This document shows positions 6,583-14,240 of a stretch of DNA of 64,000 bases, in pieces. Below the pieces are notes generated by a model. It was not told the DNA's origin, did not search any database, and saw only the letters and a list, made by a program, of their open reading frames with translations. This DNA is from a virus: the IMG/VR virus record IMGVR_UViG_3300022074_000024, positions 1 to 64,000 of that record; one strand, given 5' to 3'. The position numbers and the translations under genes were made by a program. Each line of letters opens with the position of its first letter. Within the stretch, counting starts at the first letter, position 1.

Positions 6583-7648
6583 CTTTTGTGATCTCAAAGT
6601 CTGCATCTACTTTATCATATAACTCTAAGAATGATTGCTTGGTTTCATCATCAAATCTGTTGATACAAACCTTGATTGCATTCTCTTTGCTCTTAAAGAT
6701 AGCATATGCACGAAGTATGTGAACTAATCTACGAGTACTGATGATCTCTTCAATACCACCATCATAGAATGTCTTACGAATAATGTCTGCCCAATCTACA
6801 AGTCTCTTACAGAACTCAGTATCATTAACATTAAGTGTTGTTGCAACGTTGTTAAGTATCTTTATCTCATGTGCAGGTGCAGGATATGCTTGCTCAAAAG
6901 TTACAGGGAATCTTTCTAAGAATGCTTCATTCAATACGTTAGTACCAATGAATCGTCCATCGTCAGAACCTTTACCTTTTGTGTTTGCTGTAGCAACAAC
7001 ATTGAAACCTGCTTTTGGTTGAACAAATCTACCAATCTTCTTAAGGAATAATCCTTTACCTTCAAGAACTGGTTGTAGACAAAGTATCTTGTTAGATGCT
7101 AAGTCAATCTCATCTAGAAGTAGGATAGCTCCCCTTTCCAAAGCTTCAACCACAGGTCCGTTGTGCCAAACAGTATTACCATTAACAAGACGAAACCCAC
7201 CAATAAGATCGTCTTCGTCTGTTTCGATGGTGATGTTGACACGGATTAACTCCCTTCCTAGTTGAGCACACACTTGTTCGATACCGAATGTCTTACCATT
7301 ACCTGATAGACCTGTGACAAAAGTAGGATAGAATAACTTAGAAGCAATAATCTTTTTAACGTCTGGGAAGTTTCCAAACTTAACAAATGTAGAGTCTTTC
7401 TCAGGAACTAAGTTTTGTTCCACTTGTGGAAGAACCGCAGGTGAATTGAAAGAGTTCTCAATGTTTTCAACTGCTGCTGTGGTAACTTCAAGATTCCACT
7501 TGCCTTTTGCTGTTTTAAAATTCTTTAATCTTTTAGTTACTGTTGCATATCCAATATCATTCATAGCACAGAATGCTTTGATATCAGTTGCTGTAAATTC
7601 TGTTCCGAAGGATGCTTTCAATTTTGAAATGATTTCTTCGGTAGTCAT
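6563..7648 (-). CDS. cobS: CobS-like MoxR-family AAA+ ATPase
   Basis: About 361 residues. An N-terminal helical domain (TEEIISKLKASFGTEFTATD) is followed by a CobS-type AAA+ core: Walker A TGLSGNGKT at about 112-120, Walker B LLLDEID at about 176-182, and an ANTKGKGSDDGRF sensor region. CobS is the ATPase of aerobic cobalt chelatase and is a signature gene of T4-like cyanophages; its phage role is unproven. The ATG at 7648 is preferred because the late box at 7688-7695 would leave almost no leader for the ATG at 7675. The CobT-like protein encoded next to it is its probable partner. Confidence 0.9.
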   Translation of the reverse strand: MTTEEIISKLKASFGTEFTATDIKAFCAMNDIGYATVTKRLKNFKTAKGKWNLEVTTAAVENIENSFNSPAVLPQVEQNLVPEKDSTFVKFGNFPDVKKIIASKLFYPTFVTGLSGNGKTFGIEQVCAQLGRELIRVNITIETDEDDLIGGFRLVNGNTVWHNGPVVEALERGAILLLDEIDLASNKILCLQPVLEGKGLFLKKIGRFVQPKAGFNVVATANTKGKGSDDGRFIGTNVLNEAFLERFPVTFEQAYPAPAHEIKILNNVATTLNVNDTEFCKRLVDWADIIRKTFYDGGIEEIISTRRLVHILRAYAIFKSKENAIKVCINRFDDETKQSFLELYDKVDADFEITKDETPMG

Positions 7649-7687
7649 TTTGATTGTGAATGGTACGTGAGTCATGATGTGGTGATT

Positions 7688-7695
7688 TATTTATA
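7688..7695 (-). promoter_or_regulatory. Late promoter box TATAAATA before cobS
   Basis: A perfect T4-type late box on the minus strand, placed between the terminator at 7712-7733 and cobS. Likely read by gp55-RNA polymerase and expected to drive cobS and pebS late. No good -35 element is visible. Confidence 0.6.
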
Positions 7696-7711
7696 TACTA
7701 ATAATAGCATT

Positions 7712-7733
7712 AAAAAAGGGGGTTGTAACCCCC
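7712..7733 (-). terminator. Rho-independent terminator after the CobT-like gene
   Basis: On the minus strand a GGGGGT / ACCCCC stem with a four-base loop is followed by six T. It lies 22 bases after the stop of the CobT-like gene and separates that unit from cobS. Confidence 0.88.
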
Positions 7734-7754
7734 TAGTGGACACTTTGTTAATTG

Positions 7755-9956
7755 TCACGCAACCAACTCTATAAACTCTCCAAGAATCTTCTTGTTCATT
7801 TTTTTACCTTTAAGACTCTTGTTGAATGCTCTCTTAATCTGTGCCTTTGTAGCGTCTTCCTGTACTTCAAACTCGGTGTCATTACCAAGTGCAGTTGATG
7901 ACAATCCAAAGTATACATGGTATCCAGAACCTTTCAATGACACAGACTTATGCTTTCTCCAGTGCTCTAAATCTTTTTGATACTTAACCTCATCAGTTTC
8001 ATACTTACGGATAAAGGAACTACCCCAACTACTTGGCATAATACGAATACCTATGAAGTTTGTATCAGGAAAAGTTTGACATAGATCTTCAAGTAACATA
8101 TCAGTAACATCACCATAATAACCCATATCTTCTTTACATGCATAAACATGACCTGTCTTACGATTACGAAGATAACAATTACTACTTAAGTATGATGTGC
8201 CCATATATGGACGATCTTCCCAATCTCTTTGTAGTTCACGATTGAATCTAATTGTTTGAGATTCTCCATCAGTTAGAACAACACATTGAACTTTCTCAAG
8301 ACCATTTTCTTTCTGAAAATGAGGAAGTATTTGATGTAAACAAACCATTGCTTCATTTAAAGGTGTTCCTGATAAATTCATACCAACTGGACAATTGTAG
8401 TATCCACCACGATGATCAAAATATTTTGCTAATCTAAAGATATTTCTCATTTGAGTATTCATATCCTTTGCTCTGGTTTTACTTGTAAGTAAATTCATCA
8501 AAGAAAAACTTGAATCCATATGTAATGTGAGGTTTTTTTGTTCTATCTCACGATTTGGAGTTGGATAAGTATTTGTAAATGCATAAACCTCAAATGGTAT
8601 GTTTACTTTTTTACAGAACCATACAAGATTGAATAATTGCTTGATAGTGTCCATCAACACATTTTGCATTGAACCTGACCAATCAAGTAAGAATATTAAT
8701 CCATGATTCTTACCATCAGGTATTACTGAGACTTTTTTGAATAGGTCTTCATTAAATTTGTAAGTGTGTAATACAGTTGTATCGAGAATACCAGTCCGAC
8801 TAGTAGTAGCACGGGCGTATGCTGCAGCAGATTTTTTACACTCGAATTCTTTGACAAGATAGTTTACCTCCTTTTGTGCGTCTTTTTTAAATTGTGCGAA
8901 CTCTCCATCAACCATTTCAAAAATATTCAATGGATTGAATTTATGTCCACGATAATCTTCATAGAATTTTGCAATGTTAGGATTCTTTGCAAGTCTCTCT
9001 AAATATTCTTCTTTCCATTTTTTTTCTTCTCCTTCCCATTCAGTAACCATATCATCATGAATCTTTTGATTATCAATAATGAATTGCTTTAGATTGATCT
9101 CTGGCAATTCGACATAATGAGTTTCGTTAGAAGTTGTATTAGATAATTCTCGAAGAGAATCCGTGAATGTTTCATCTGTCTCTGCTTCAATCTCTCCACA
9201 CTCTTCTCCACCTTGAATACCACTCGCAGTGCTAGATCCACCAGATTGTGTGACTTCCATTTCTTGCTCTTCACCATCTTCACCATTCTCATCTTTCTCC
9301 ATAGAAGGTTCTTCATTAGATTGACCTGACGTTGAATTGTTTTCAAGTGAACCCTCAGACTCTTCATCTACTTGCATATTTGCTTCTTCTGCTTTTTGCT
9401 TTTCTGCTTGAGTCTTACAATATTCAAAGATTAATTTAGCAACTTCTAGTACATCTTCAAATGTCTCAGTTAATCCAGTGCGATTCATCAAGAATGTTTC
9501 TTCATTACTAAAGAAAGGAATATCAGTAAAATTACCAACCTTGTAGTATAAATTGATTCTGTCAGCAAGATTAAACTTAGTAAGGTCTTTGCCCTCTAAT
9601 TTAAAGAAGTCGTCTTCTGAGAGACTAGAGTAACCTCTGAAGAAAGTCTTAGATAAACCACCATATCTTCTCTTCATTAACTTCTCAATACGTGCATCTT
9701 CTACAATGTTTACGATTGAAGCAGATATTTCATGATTAAACCACCACTCATCGTCAGGTGTATAGAGTGCGTGTCCAACTTCATGACAAACTAATGTATC
9801 ATAAACTTCTTCTCCTGCATTGTCCCAAGTAGGAAGAGTCAATACTCTTGTACCGACATTGAATGATGCAGTATCAACTGATCTATGTTCTACGATTAAG
9901 TCTTCTGTAGCAAGTAATCTAGCAAGTTGTCCTTTAACTTCGTGTTTGATTTGCAT
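7755..9956 (-). CDS. CobT-like protein with HExxH metalloprotease-like motif and VWA domain
   Basis: 733 residues. The N-terminal part carries CHEVGHALY (His58-Glu59-x-x-His62) with a downstream NIVEDARIE at about 83-91 that could supply a third zinc ligand. A very acidic, Ser/Gly-rich stretch covers about 190-280. The C-terminal half is a von Willebrand A domain with MIDAS motif LDWSGSM at about 423-429. The VWA plus acidic linker layout recalls CobT, the partner of CobS in cobalt chelatase, and cyanophages often carry such a gene as a putative peptidase. No CobN-type large subunit is seen here, so a MoxR/VWA chaperone-protease pair is an alternative. A strong terminator follows. Confidence 0.8.
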   Translation of the reverse strand: MQIKHEVKGQLARLLATEDLIVEHRSVDTASFNVGTRVLTLPTWDNAGEEVYDTLVCHEVGHALYTPDDEWWFNHEISASIVNIVEDARIEKLMKRRYGGLSKTFFRGYSSLSEDDFFKLEGKDLTKFNLADRINLYYKVGNFTDIPFFSNEETFLMNRTGLTETFEDVLEVAKLIFEYCKTQAEKQKAEEANMQVDEESEGSLENNSTSGQSNEEPSMEKDENGEDGEEQEMEVTQSGGSSTASGIQGGEECGEIEAETDETFTDSLRELSNTTSNETHYVELPEINLKQFIIDNQKIHDDMVTEWEGEEKKWKEEYLERLAKNPNIAKFYEDYRGHKFNPLNIFEMVDGEFAQFKKDAQKEVNYLVKEFECKKSAAAYARATTSRTGILDTTVLHTYKFNEDLFKKVSVIPDGKNHGLIFLLDWSGSMQNVLMDTIKQLFNLVWFCKKVNIPFEVYAFTNTYPTPNREIEQKNLTLHMDSSFSLMNLLTSKTRAKDMNTQMRNIFRLAKYFDHRGGYYNCPVGMNLSGTPLNEAMVCLHQILPHFQKENGLEKVQCVVLTDGESQTIRFNRELQRDWEDRPYMGTSYLSSNCYLRNRKTGHVYACKEDMGYYGDVTDMLLEDLCQTFPDTNFIGIRIMPSSWGSSFIRKYETDEVKYQKDLEHWRKHKSVSLKGSGYHVYFGLSSTALGNDTEFEVQEDATKAQIKRAFNKSLKGKKMNKKILGEFIELVA

Positions 9957-9965
9957 GGTGGTTTT

Positions 9966-10127
9966 TTATCTGATATATCCAGTATACAACGAAACCCCAC
10001 CGTTGGCAGGGTTAAGTAGACGCTTTATCAACTGTCTACGCCTTTCTCTTGCACTTCGTAATGCTTGAGGTTTAAGTTTTCTTTTCTTCTCCTTTTTGGA
10101 GTGATGTTGCCAATTAGGTACTTTCAT
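9966..10127 (-). CDS. Small very basic protein (53 aa), unknown
   Basis: Starts MKVPNWQHHSKKEKKRKLKP and continues with an arginine-rich helix RSARERRRQLIKRLL. About a third of residues are Lys/Arg, suggesting nucleic-acid binding. It overlaps the preceding 40-residue gene by 14 bases and ends 9 bases before the CobT-like start, filling what otherwise would be an empty interval of almost 280 bases after gp46. No family recognised. Confidence 0.65.
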   Translation of the reverse strand: MKVPNWQHHSKKEKKRKLKPQALRSARERRRQLIKRLLNPANGGVSLYTGYIR

Positions 10128-10236
10128 CTCTATCTACTGGTGGAGTATACTCATATCCATATTTATTTAAATACTCTTCAAATAATTCATCAGGAACTAA
10201 ACCTTCCCAATATTCCTTTTCAGTATACTTTCTCAT
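10114..10236 (-). CDS. Small acidic protein (40 aa), unknown
   Basis: Reads MRKYTEKEYWEGLVPDELFE followed by EYLNKYGYEY and a short acidic tail. The ATG overlaps the gp46 stop as ATGA, which strongly suggests translation from the gp46 transcript. Compact, Tyr/Glu-rich, with no membrane segment. Possibly a small regulatory protein; nothing in the sequence assigns it. Confidence 0.6.
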   Translation of the reverse strand: MRKYTEKEYWEGLVPDELFEEYLNKYGYEYTPPVDRDEST

Positions 10237-11942
10237 ACTATTCTACTAAATCCTTTTACTTTGTCAAACTTGATGACACTATTGAACTTATCATATAACT
10301 CTGTCTTGTGTGATATGACAAATACATTTGCATCTTTAATCACAAAACGAATTATCTTTAAAAACTCATCTGTACCAAATCCATCAAGAGAACTATCAAA
10401 AACTTCATCCATGATTAATAGATTAGTATTGACAGAGTTTTTAACTCTTGCAATCTCTCTCCAAGTAAATAAAAGTGCCAGATCAATTCTCATCTTCTCA
10501 CCCTCACTAAAAGAAGAATATGAAAAATCTTCATGTATTGGTGATCTTACAGTTTCAACAAACTCTTCATTTAAAGTAAAATTGATATAGAAGTCCATCA
10601 ACTGCAAGTAACGATTGACTTGTTGATTGATAAATGGTAGATATTTTTTAATTATTTTAGTCTTGACACCATCATCCTTTAACAGAGAATATGCGAAGTC
10701 GTGATATACAACCTCCTCTCTTCTTTCTGAGGATTCTTCTAATGTTGTTTCTAGAGTTTTAGTAAACTCAACTAATTTTTCATTTTCAGTACTTCTATTT
10801 GCAAGTTGTTCGGTAAATCTTTGAACTTCTGATTCCAGATCTCTGATCTGTCGTTGGAATCCAGAAATCTGAGTATTGTTTTTAGAAATGCCATTGTTGA
10901 GTTTAGTAATCTCCTTTGATAATTGATTGAATTGACGTTCTCGGTTTTGCTCTTCTTTGATGGTCTCTTCAAGGTCATCGTAACCTTTTTTAAGTTCCTT
11001 CGCTTTAGTTTGAACGTCATTAATTCTATTTAAACGAAATGATTCTTCTATGTTTTGAGTACATGTAGGGCATGTTACATTTTCACTGAAGAACTTATGT
11101 TCTTTAGTAAGGGTTGCTACTTTATTGGATAATTTACCTTTGAATGTGTTAAGTTTCAGTAACTTTTCTCCTGCACCAGTTACCTCTTTTTGTTTTTCAG
11201 TAAGTCCACAGACATCATCTTCCAACCCTTCGTTCTTCATTGTAAGGACACATATCTCATCACTAAGACCATCTCTTTTCTTTTGATTTTCAGTAATATT
11301 ATCTTTCCCTTGCTCTTCCAACTCCTTGATAAAGTTTTCTTGCATGGATATTTTATCCTTAATATTATCCCTTTTTAGATCTAATGATCTTATCTTTTCT
11401 TTTTCAGTGCGAATCTTTTCTTTGATTAGAGTATTCATTGCGGAGAATATGCGAATATCTAAAAGATCTTCAATTACATCTCTACGATTACTTGTGGATA
11501 ATTGCATGAAAGGAACAAAACTACTGCTACCCAGTATAACAATCTGAGTAAATGACTTGTAGTTCACCTTTAATATATTTTCTTCTAGTATTTTTTGATT
11601 TATCCTATCATCAGATTCCTTGTGCATTAAATTACCATCAACCTCAATATCAAACTTATTTGGTTTGATAGATCTTCTTACAAGATAATTCTTATTATTA
11701 ACATTAAACTCTACCTCAACTACACAATCTTTTTCATTCGTAGCATTGATGAGTTGAGATTTATTGACTTTACGAAATGGTTTATTAAATAAACTAAAAG
11801 TCAAAGCATCCAACATTGTAGATTTTCCAGAACCATTTGTTCCTACAACTAGGTTAGTAGTATTTCCTTGAAAATCTATTTCACTCCAATGGTCTCCTGT
11901 TGACAGGAAATTCTTCCATCTAATCTTTTGAAAGGTTATCAT
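10233..11942 (-). CDS. gp46: Recombination endonuclease subunit gp46 (Rad50/SbcC-like ATPase)
   Basis: With gp47 forms the nuclease complex that resects DNA ends for recombination-dependent replication and host DNA degradation. 569 residues (T4: 560). Walker A GTNGSGKST at 34-42, long coiled coils on both sides of a zinc-hook motif CPTC at about 288-291, an ABC signature SFSEGEKMR at about 475-483, and Walker B LLIMDEVFD near 507-515. The DUF3110 gene overlaps its start by 23 bases. Domain order is typical of SMC-like nucleases. Confidence 0.95.
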   Translation of the reverse strand: MITFQKIRWKNFLSTGDHWSEIDFQGNTTNLVVGTNGSGKSTMLDALTFSLFNKPFRKVNKSQLINATNEKDCVVEVEFNVNNKNYLVRRSIKPNKFDIEVDGNLMHKESDDRINQKILEENILKVNYKSFTQIVILGSSSFVPFMQLSTSNRRDVIEDLLDIRIFSAMNTLIKEKIRTEKEKIRSLDLKRDNIKDKISMQENFIKELEEQGKDNITENQKKRDGLSDEICVLTMKNEGLEDDVCGLTEKQKEVTGAGEKLLKLNTFKGKLSNKVATLTKEHKFFSENVTCPTCTQNIEESFRLNRINDVQTKAKELKKGYDDLEETIKEEQNRERQFNQLSKEITKLNNGISKNNTQISGFQRQIRDLESEVQRFTEQLANRSTENEKLVEFTKTLETTLEESSERREEVVYHDFAYSLLKDDGVKTKIIKKYLPFINQQVNRYLQLMDFYINFTLNEEFVETVRSPIHEDFSYSSFSEGEKMRIDLALLFTWREIARVKNSVNTNLLIMDEVFDSSLDGFGTDEFLKIIRFVIKDANVFVISHKTELYDKFNSVIKFDKVKGFSRIV

Positions 11943-12201
11943 TCTTAGGGGGTATTACGAAATCGTCGGGTGTAATCACAGTATACTTATAATTATACAT
12001 CCTACAGGTCTTTATGGCAAGCTCATCGTCAACTTCTATGACAGCCATCTCTTTTTGATATTTCTCGTCATCTTCAAGCATCATTGCATATCTTTCAGCA
12101 TCGTCCTCTTCTTCAAAAAGAAACAATACTTTATCTCCTTGACTATCCTGCACAGCATAGGCACCATCTTCTTTTCTAGTTTTTAATGTAAGTAGATACA
12201 C
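11920..12201 (-). CDS. DUF3110-like protein
   Basis: 93 residues starting at GTG, whose first base overlaps the gp47 stop in a TAGTG junction preceded by a GGAG ribosome site; a TTG at 12216 is an alternative. The layout VYLLTLKTR, KVLFLFEEEDDAERYAMMLE, then a C-terminal Cys/Tyr-containing strand region matches DUF3110, a family known mainly from cyanobacteria and plastid-bearing organisms. It sits between gp47 and gp46. Function unknown; the family supports a cyanobacterial host (inference). Confidence 0.75.
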   Translation of the reverse strand: MYLLTLKTRKEDGAYAVQDSQGDKVLFLFEEEDDAERYAMMLEDDEKYQKEMAVIEVDDELAIKTCRMYNYKYTVITPDDFVIPPKNDNLSKD

Positions 12202-13235
12202 TACTCCACCTCGCAAGCTTGTCTATAGAGATCCTTAAAAATGTTTTTGATAATATTTTTGTCGTATTCAAAGTCACTGTCATCAATATATCTATTCAAA
12301 ATTGAAAGTGTGTTCTCATCTTCATCAATATCAAACTCATCTCCAACCTGTATATCAAAATTTTCAATAATCTTAAGGTCTTCAACACCTGCACTATACA
12401 ATTTATCAACAAATCTTTCAAACTCTTTTGGATTTGATTTCTTACGAACAATAACTTTAACTATCTTACTCTTGTATGGAGTTGCATCAAACAATTGGTA
12501 TGGAGTATCCTCATAGTAAATATTATGAAATAACCGATATGGATTATTAACAGGAGTATGAATACAAGTTTCTGTATCAAAGAAATGAAAACCTCTAGTA
12601 TCATTTACATCATTCCAGAACATTTCATATGGATTGCCAAGATAGTGTATCTTTCCATTTGTAGATCTTGTATGAAAATGACCTGAGTATACTGTGTCAA
12701 ATTTATCAAAGACAGTAGTGTCCATACCAGTTTCCATCATATGACCACGAGTTGCTTTGAATCCATTAATCTCTAAATGACCCATTGCCACTTTACTAGT
12801 GGACTCATCAATCATTTTTTTACTCTCATCATAATTTTCTACATTAATCCAAGGTAAAAGAAGTATTTGTAATCCGTCTAATACAATTTCCTCTGCCTTT
12901 GAGTAGGTTATGATATTAGGATAGTCCTTTAATAATAACTCAGGTGAGTTGATTTCATTCGTATTTTTATAGTAACAATCATGGTTTCCTGTGATTGCAT
13001 GAACCTTATATTTCTTCATAGGTTCAAATATCACTCTCTTTGACCACTCTAAACTATAATAGTCAATTGATTTGCGACTGTCAAAAATATCACCCATATG
13101 AATGATAGTATCAATATTATTCTTTTCTAACTCAGGAAAGAATATATCTTTATAAAATTTTTCAAAATACTCATGGAGATGCTTAGATCCTTTACGGGCA
13201 CCGTAATGAGTATCGGTTATAACTGCAATCTTCAT
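12201..13235 (-). CDS. gp47: Recombination endonuclease subunit gp47 (Mre11/SbcD-like)
   Basis: Nuclease partner of gp46. 344 residues (T4: 339). The calcineurin-like phosphoesterase motifs are in order: DTHYG at 8-12, GDIFDSR near 48-54, GNHDC near 82-86, and GHFHTRS in the last third, giving the metal-binding His/Asp set. It starts in an ATGA junction with gp55 and ends in a TAGTG junction with the DUF3110 gene, so the block gp55-gp47-DUF3110-gp46 is one transcriptional unit. Confidence 0.95.
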   Translation of the reverse strand: MKIAVITDTHYGARKGSKHLHEYFEKFYKDIFFPELEKNNIDTIIHMGDIFDSRKSIDYYSLEWSKRVIFEPMKKYKVHAITGNHDCYYKNTNEINSPELLLKDYPNIITYSKAEEIVLDGLQILLLPWINVENYDESKKMIDESTSKVAMGHLEINGFKATRGHMMETGMDTTVFDKFDTVYSGHFHTRSTNGKIHYLGNPYEMFWNDVNDTRGFHFFDTETCIHTPVNNPYRLFHNIYYEDTPYQLFDATPYKSKIVKVIVRKKSNPKEFERFVDKLYSAGVEDLKIIENFDIQVGDEFDIDEDENTLSILNRYIDDSDFEYDKNIIKNIFKDLYRQACEVE

Positions 13236-13711
13236 CTATTACTTGACTTATATTGAATATTATCTTTTATTGTATTGTAATCAGAACTACTACCTGACAT
13301 TGCATTGTCATCTACATTCATGACTTCATCAAATCCACTTCTTTCTATGATCTTTGTTTTGATATCTAACTGTTTTTTCTCTTTTTGTATTCTTCTTAAA
13401 AATGCATAGTGAATAATCTGAGTAAAGTATGCAAATGGATTTCTAGACTTCTCAGGATCAAAGTTATGAATATACTGAACACAGTTTTCAATACCATCAG
13501 ATATCATATCATCACGAAACATATAATTAACAAAGTTTGGTTTGTATGATAAGTGTGTTGCAATCTTTAAAAAACATTCTCCGAGGTAGTTTGTAATTCT
13601 TGGTTTTGGTAAATCATTCTCTTTCGCATTAGCAACCTTCTCTCGATACACTATCAATGCCTCTAAGAGTTGTTTGTTATTAACATAATGTTCAGACTTC
13701 TTTCTAGGCAT
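13232..13711 (-). CDS. gp55: Late-transcription sigma factor gp55
   Basis: Directs host RNA polymerase to TATAAATA late promoters, working with the gp45 clamp in T4. 159 residues against 185 in T4. The region FRDDMISDGIENCVQYIHNF followed by NPFAYFTQIIHYAFLRRI matches the sigma region 2 pattern of gp55 proteins, with lysine-rich flanks. A sigma70-type promoter lies immediately upstream (13738-13765), fitting early or middle expression of a late regulator. The end is joined to gp47 by ATGA. Confidence 0.92.
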   Translation of the reverse strand: MPRKKSEHYVNNKQLLEALIVYREKVANAKENDLPKPRITNYLGECFLKIATHLSYKPNFVNYMFRDDMISDGIENCVQYIHNFDPEKSRNPFAYFTQIIHYAFLRRIQKEKKQLDIKTKIIERSGFDEVMNVDDNAMSGSSSDYNTIKDNIQYKSSNR

Positions 13712-13737
13712 TAAATGTCTCCGTCTATCTGTATTCT

Positions 13738-13765
13738 ATTATAACATACTTTCAGTACTTGACAA
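13738..13765 (-). promoter_or_regulatory. Sigma70-type promoter for gp55
   Basis: On the minus strand: TTGTCA (13760-13765), 16-base spacer, TATAAT (13738-13743), about 27 bases before the gp55 ATG. It should drive gp55, gp47, the DUF3110 gene and gp46. Its -35 box shares a palindromic ACTTGACAAGT with a plus-strand promoter-like sequence. Confidence 0.75.
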
Positions 13766-13787
13766 GTCATGTAAAAGTGTGTACAAT
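13759..13787 (+). promoter_or_regulatory. Possible divergent sigma70-type promoter
   Basis: On the plus strand: perfect TTGACA (13759-13764), 17-base spacer, TACAAT (13782-13787). A transcript from here would run antisense to the LSm-like gene and uvsW. No plus-strand gene follows, so this may be chance or an antisense RNA promoter. Confidence 0.4.
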
Positions 13788-13814
13788 AACTCTGTAAGGG
13801 TTCAAGGGATAAAA

Positions 13815-14240
13815 CTAGCCTTCTTTATTATTCTTAAAGGGCTTCTTCCAAACTTCTTCAAGACTCTTACGAGCGTCTTCAACACTAGAGATATATCCCA
13901 TTTTTCCATCAGGTTTGACTTCACCACCAGAAGGTAAGAGTTTAGTTATATCATCTTCTTCATTTGATTCTTCAACGTATCTTTCATATAATTTAATTAT
14001 TTTTTGATCTTTAACTTCACTCATTGTAATAATTTTATCAGTACGGAAAACAAACATATCATCATCTGCTAACTCCATCCAAGGTTTAATCTTGACATAC
14101 ATTCCATTACTAATCATTTTCATGACAACAGGAGTGTGAGCAACAATAATTGGTTCTTCACCAGTTTCGTCAACGCAAACCGATGCAAGAATTTCTTCTC
14201 CAGAAATCAATTTAATTACAGCTACGAATTCTTCTCCCAT
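13815..14240 (-). CDS. LSm/Sm-like protein (141 aa)
   Basis: The first 80 residues are beta-rich: VAVIKLISGEEILASV, then PIIVAHTPVVMKM and KIKPWMELADDDMFVF. They share layout and the SGEEILA core with the 94-residue protein at 1187-1471. A charged C-terminal tail (about 95-141) is additional. An Sm-like fold is inferred; RNA binding is not demonstrated. It is coupled to uvsW by a TGATG junction. About 100 bases without a gene separate it from gp55 and hold the two promoter-like sequences. Confidence 0.75.
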   Translation of the reverse strand: MGEEFVAVIKLISGEEILASVCVDETGEEPIIVAHTPVVMKMISNGMYVKIKPWMELADDDMFVFRTDKIITMSEVKDQKIIKLYERYVEESNEEDDITKLLPSGGEVKPDGKMGYISSVEDARKSLEEVWKKPFKNNKEG

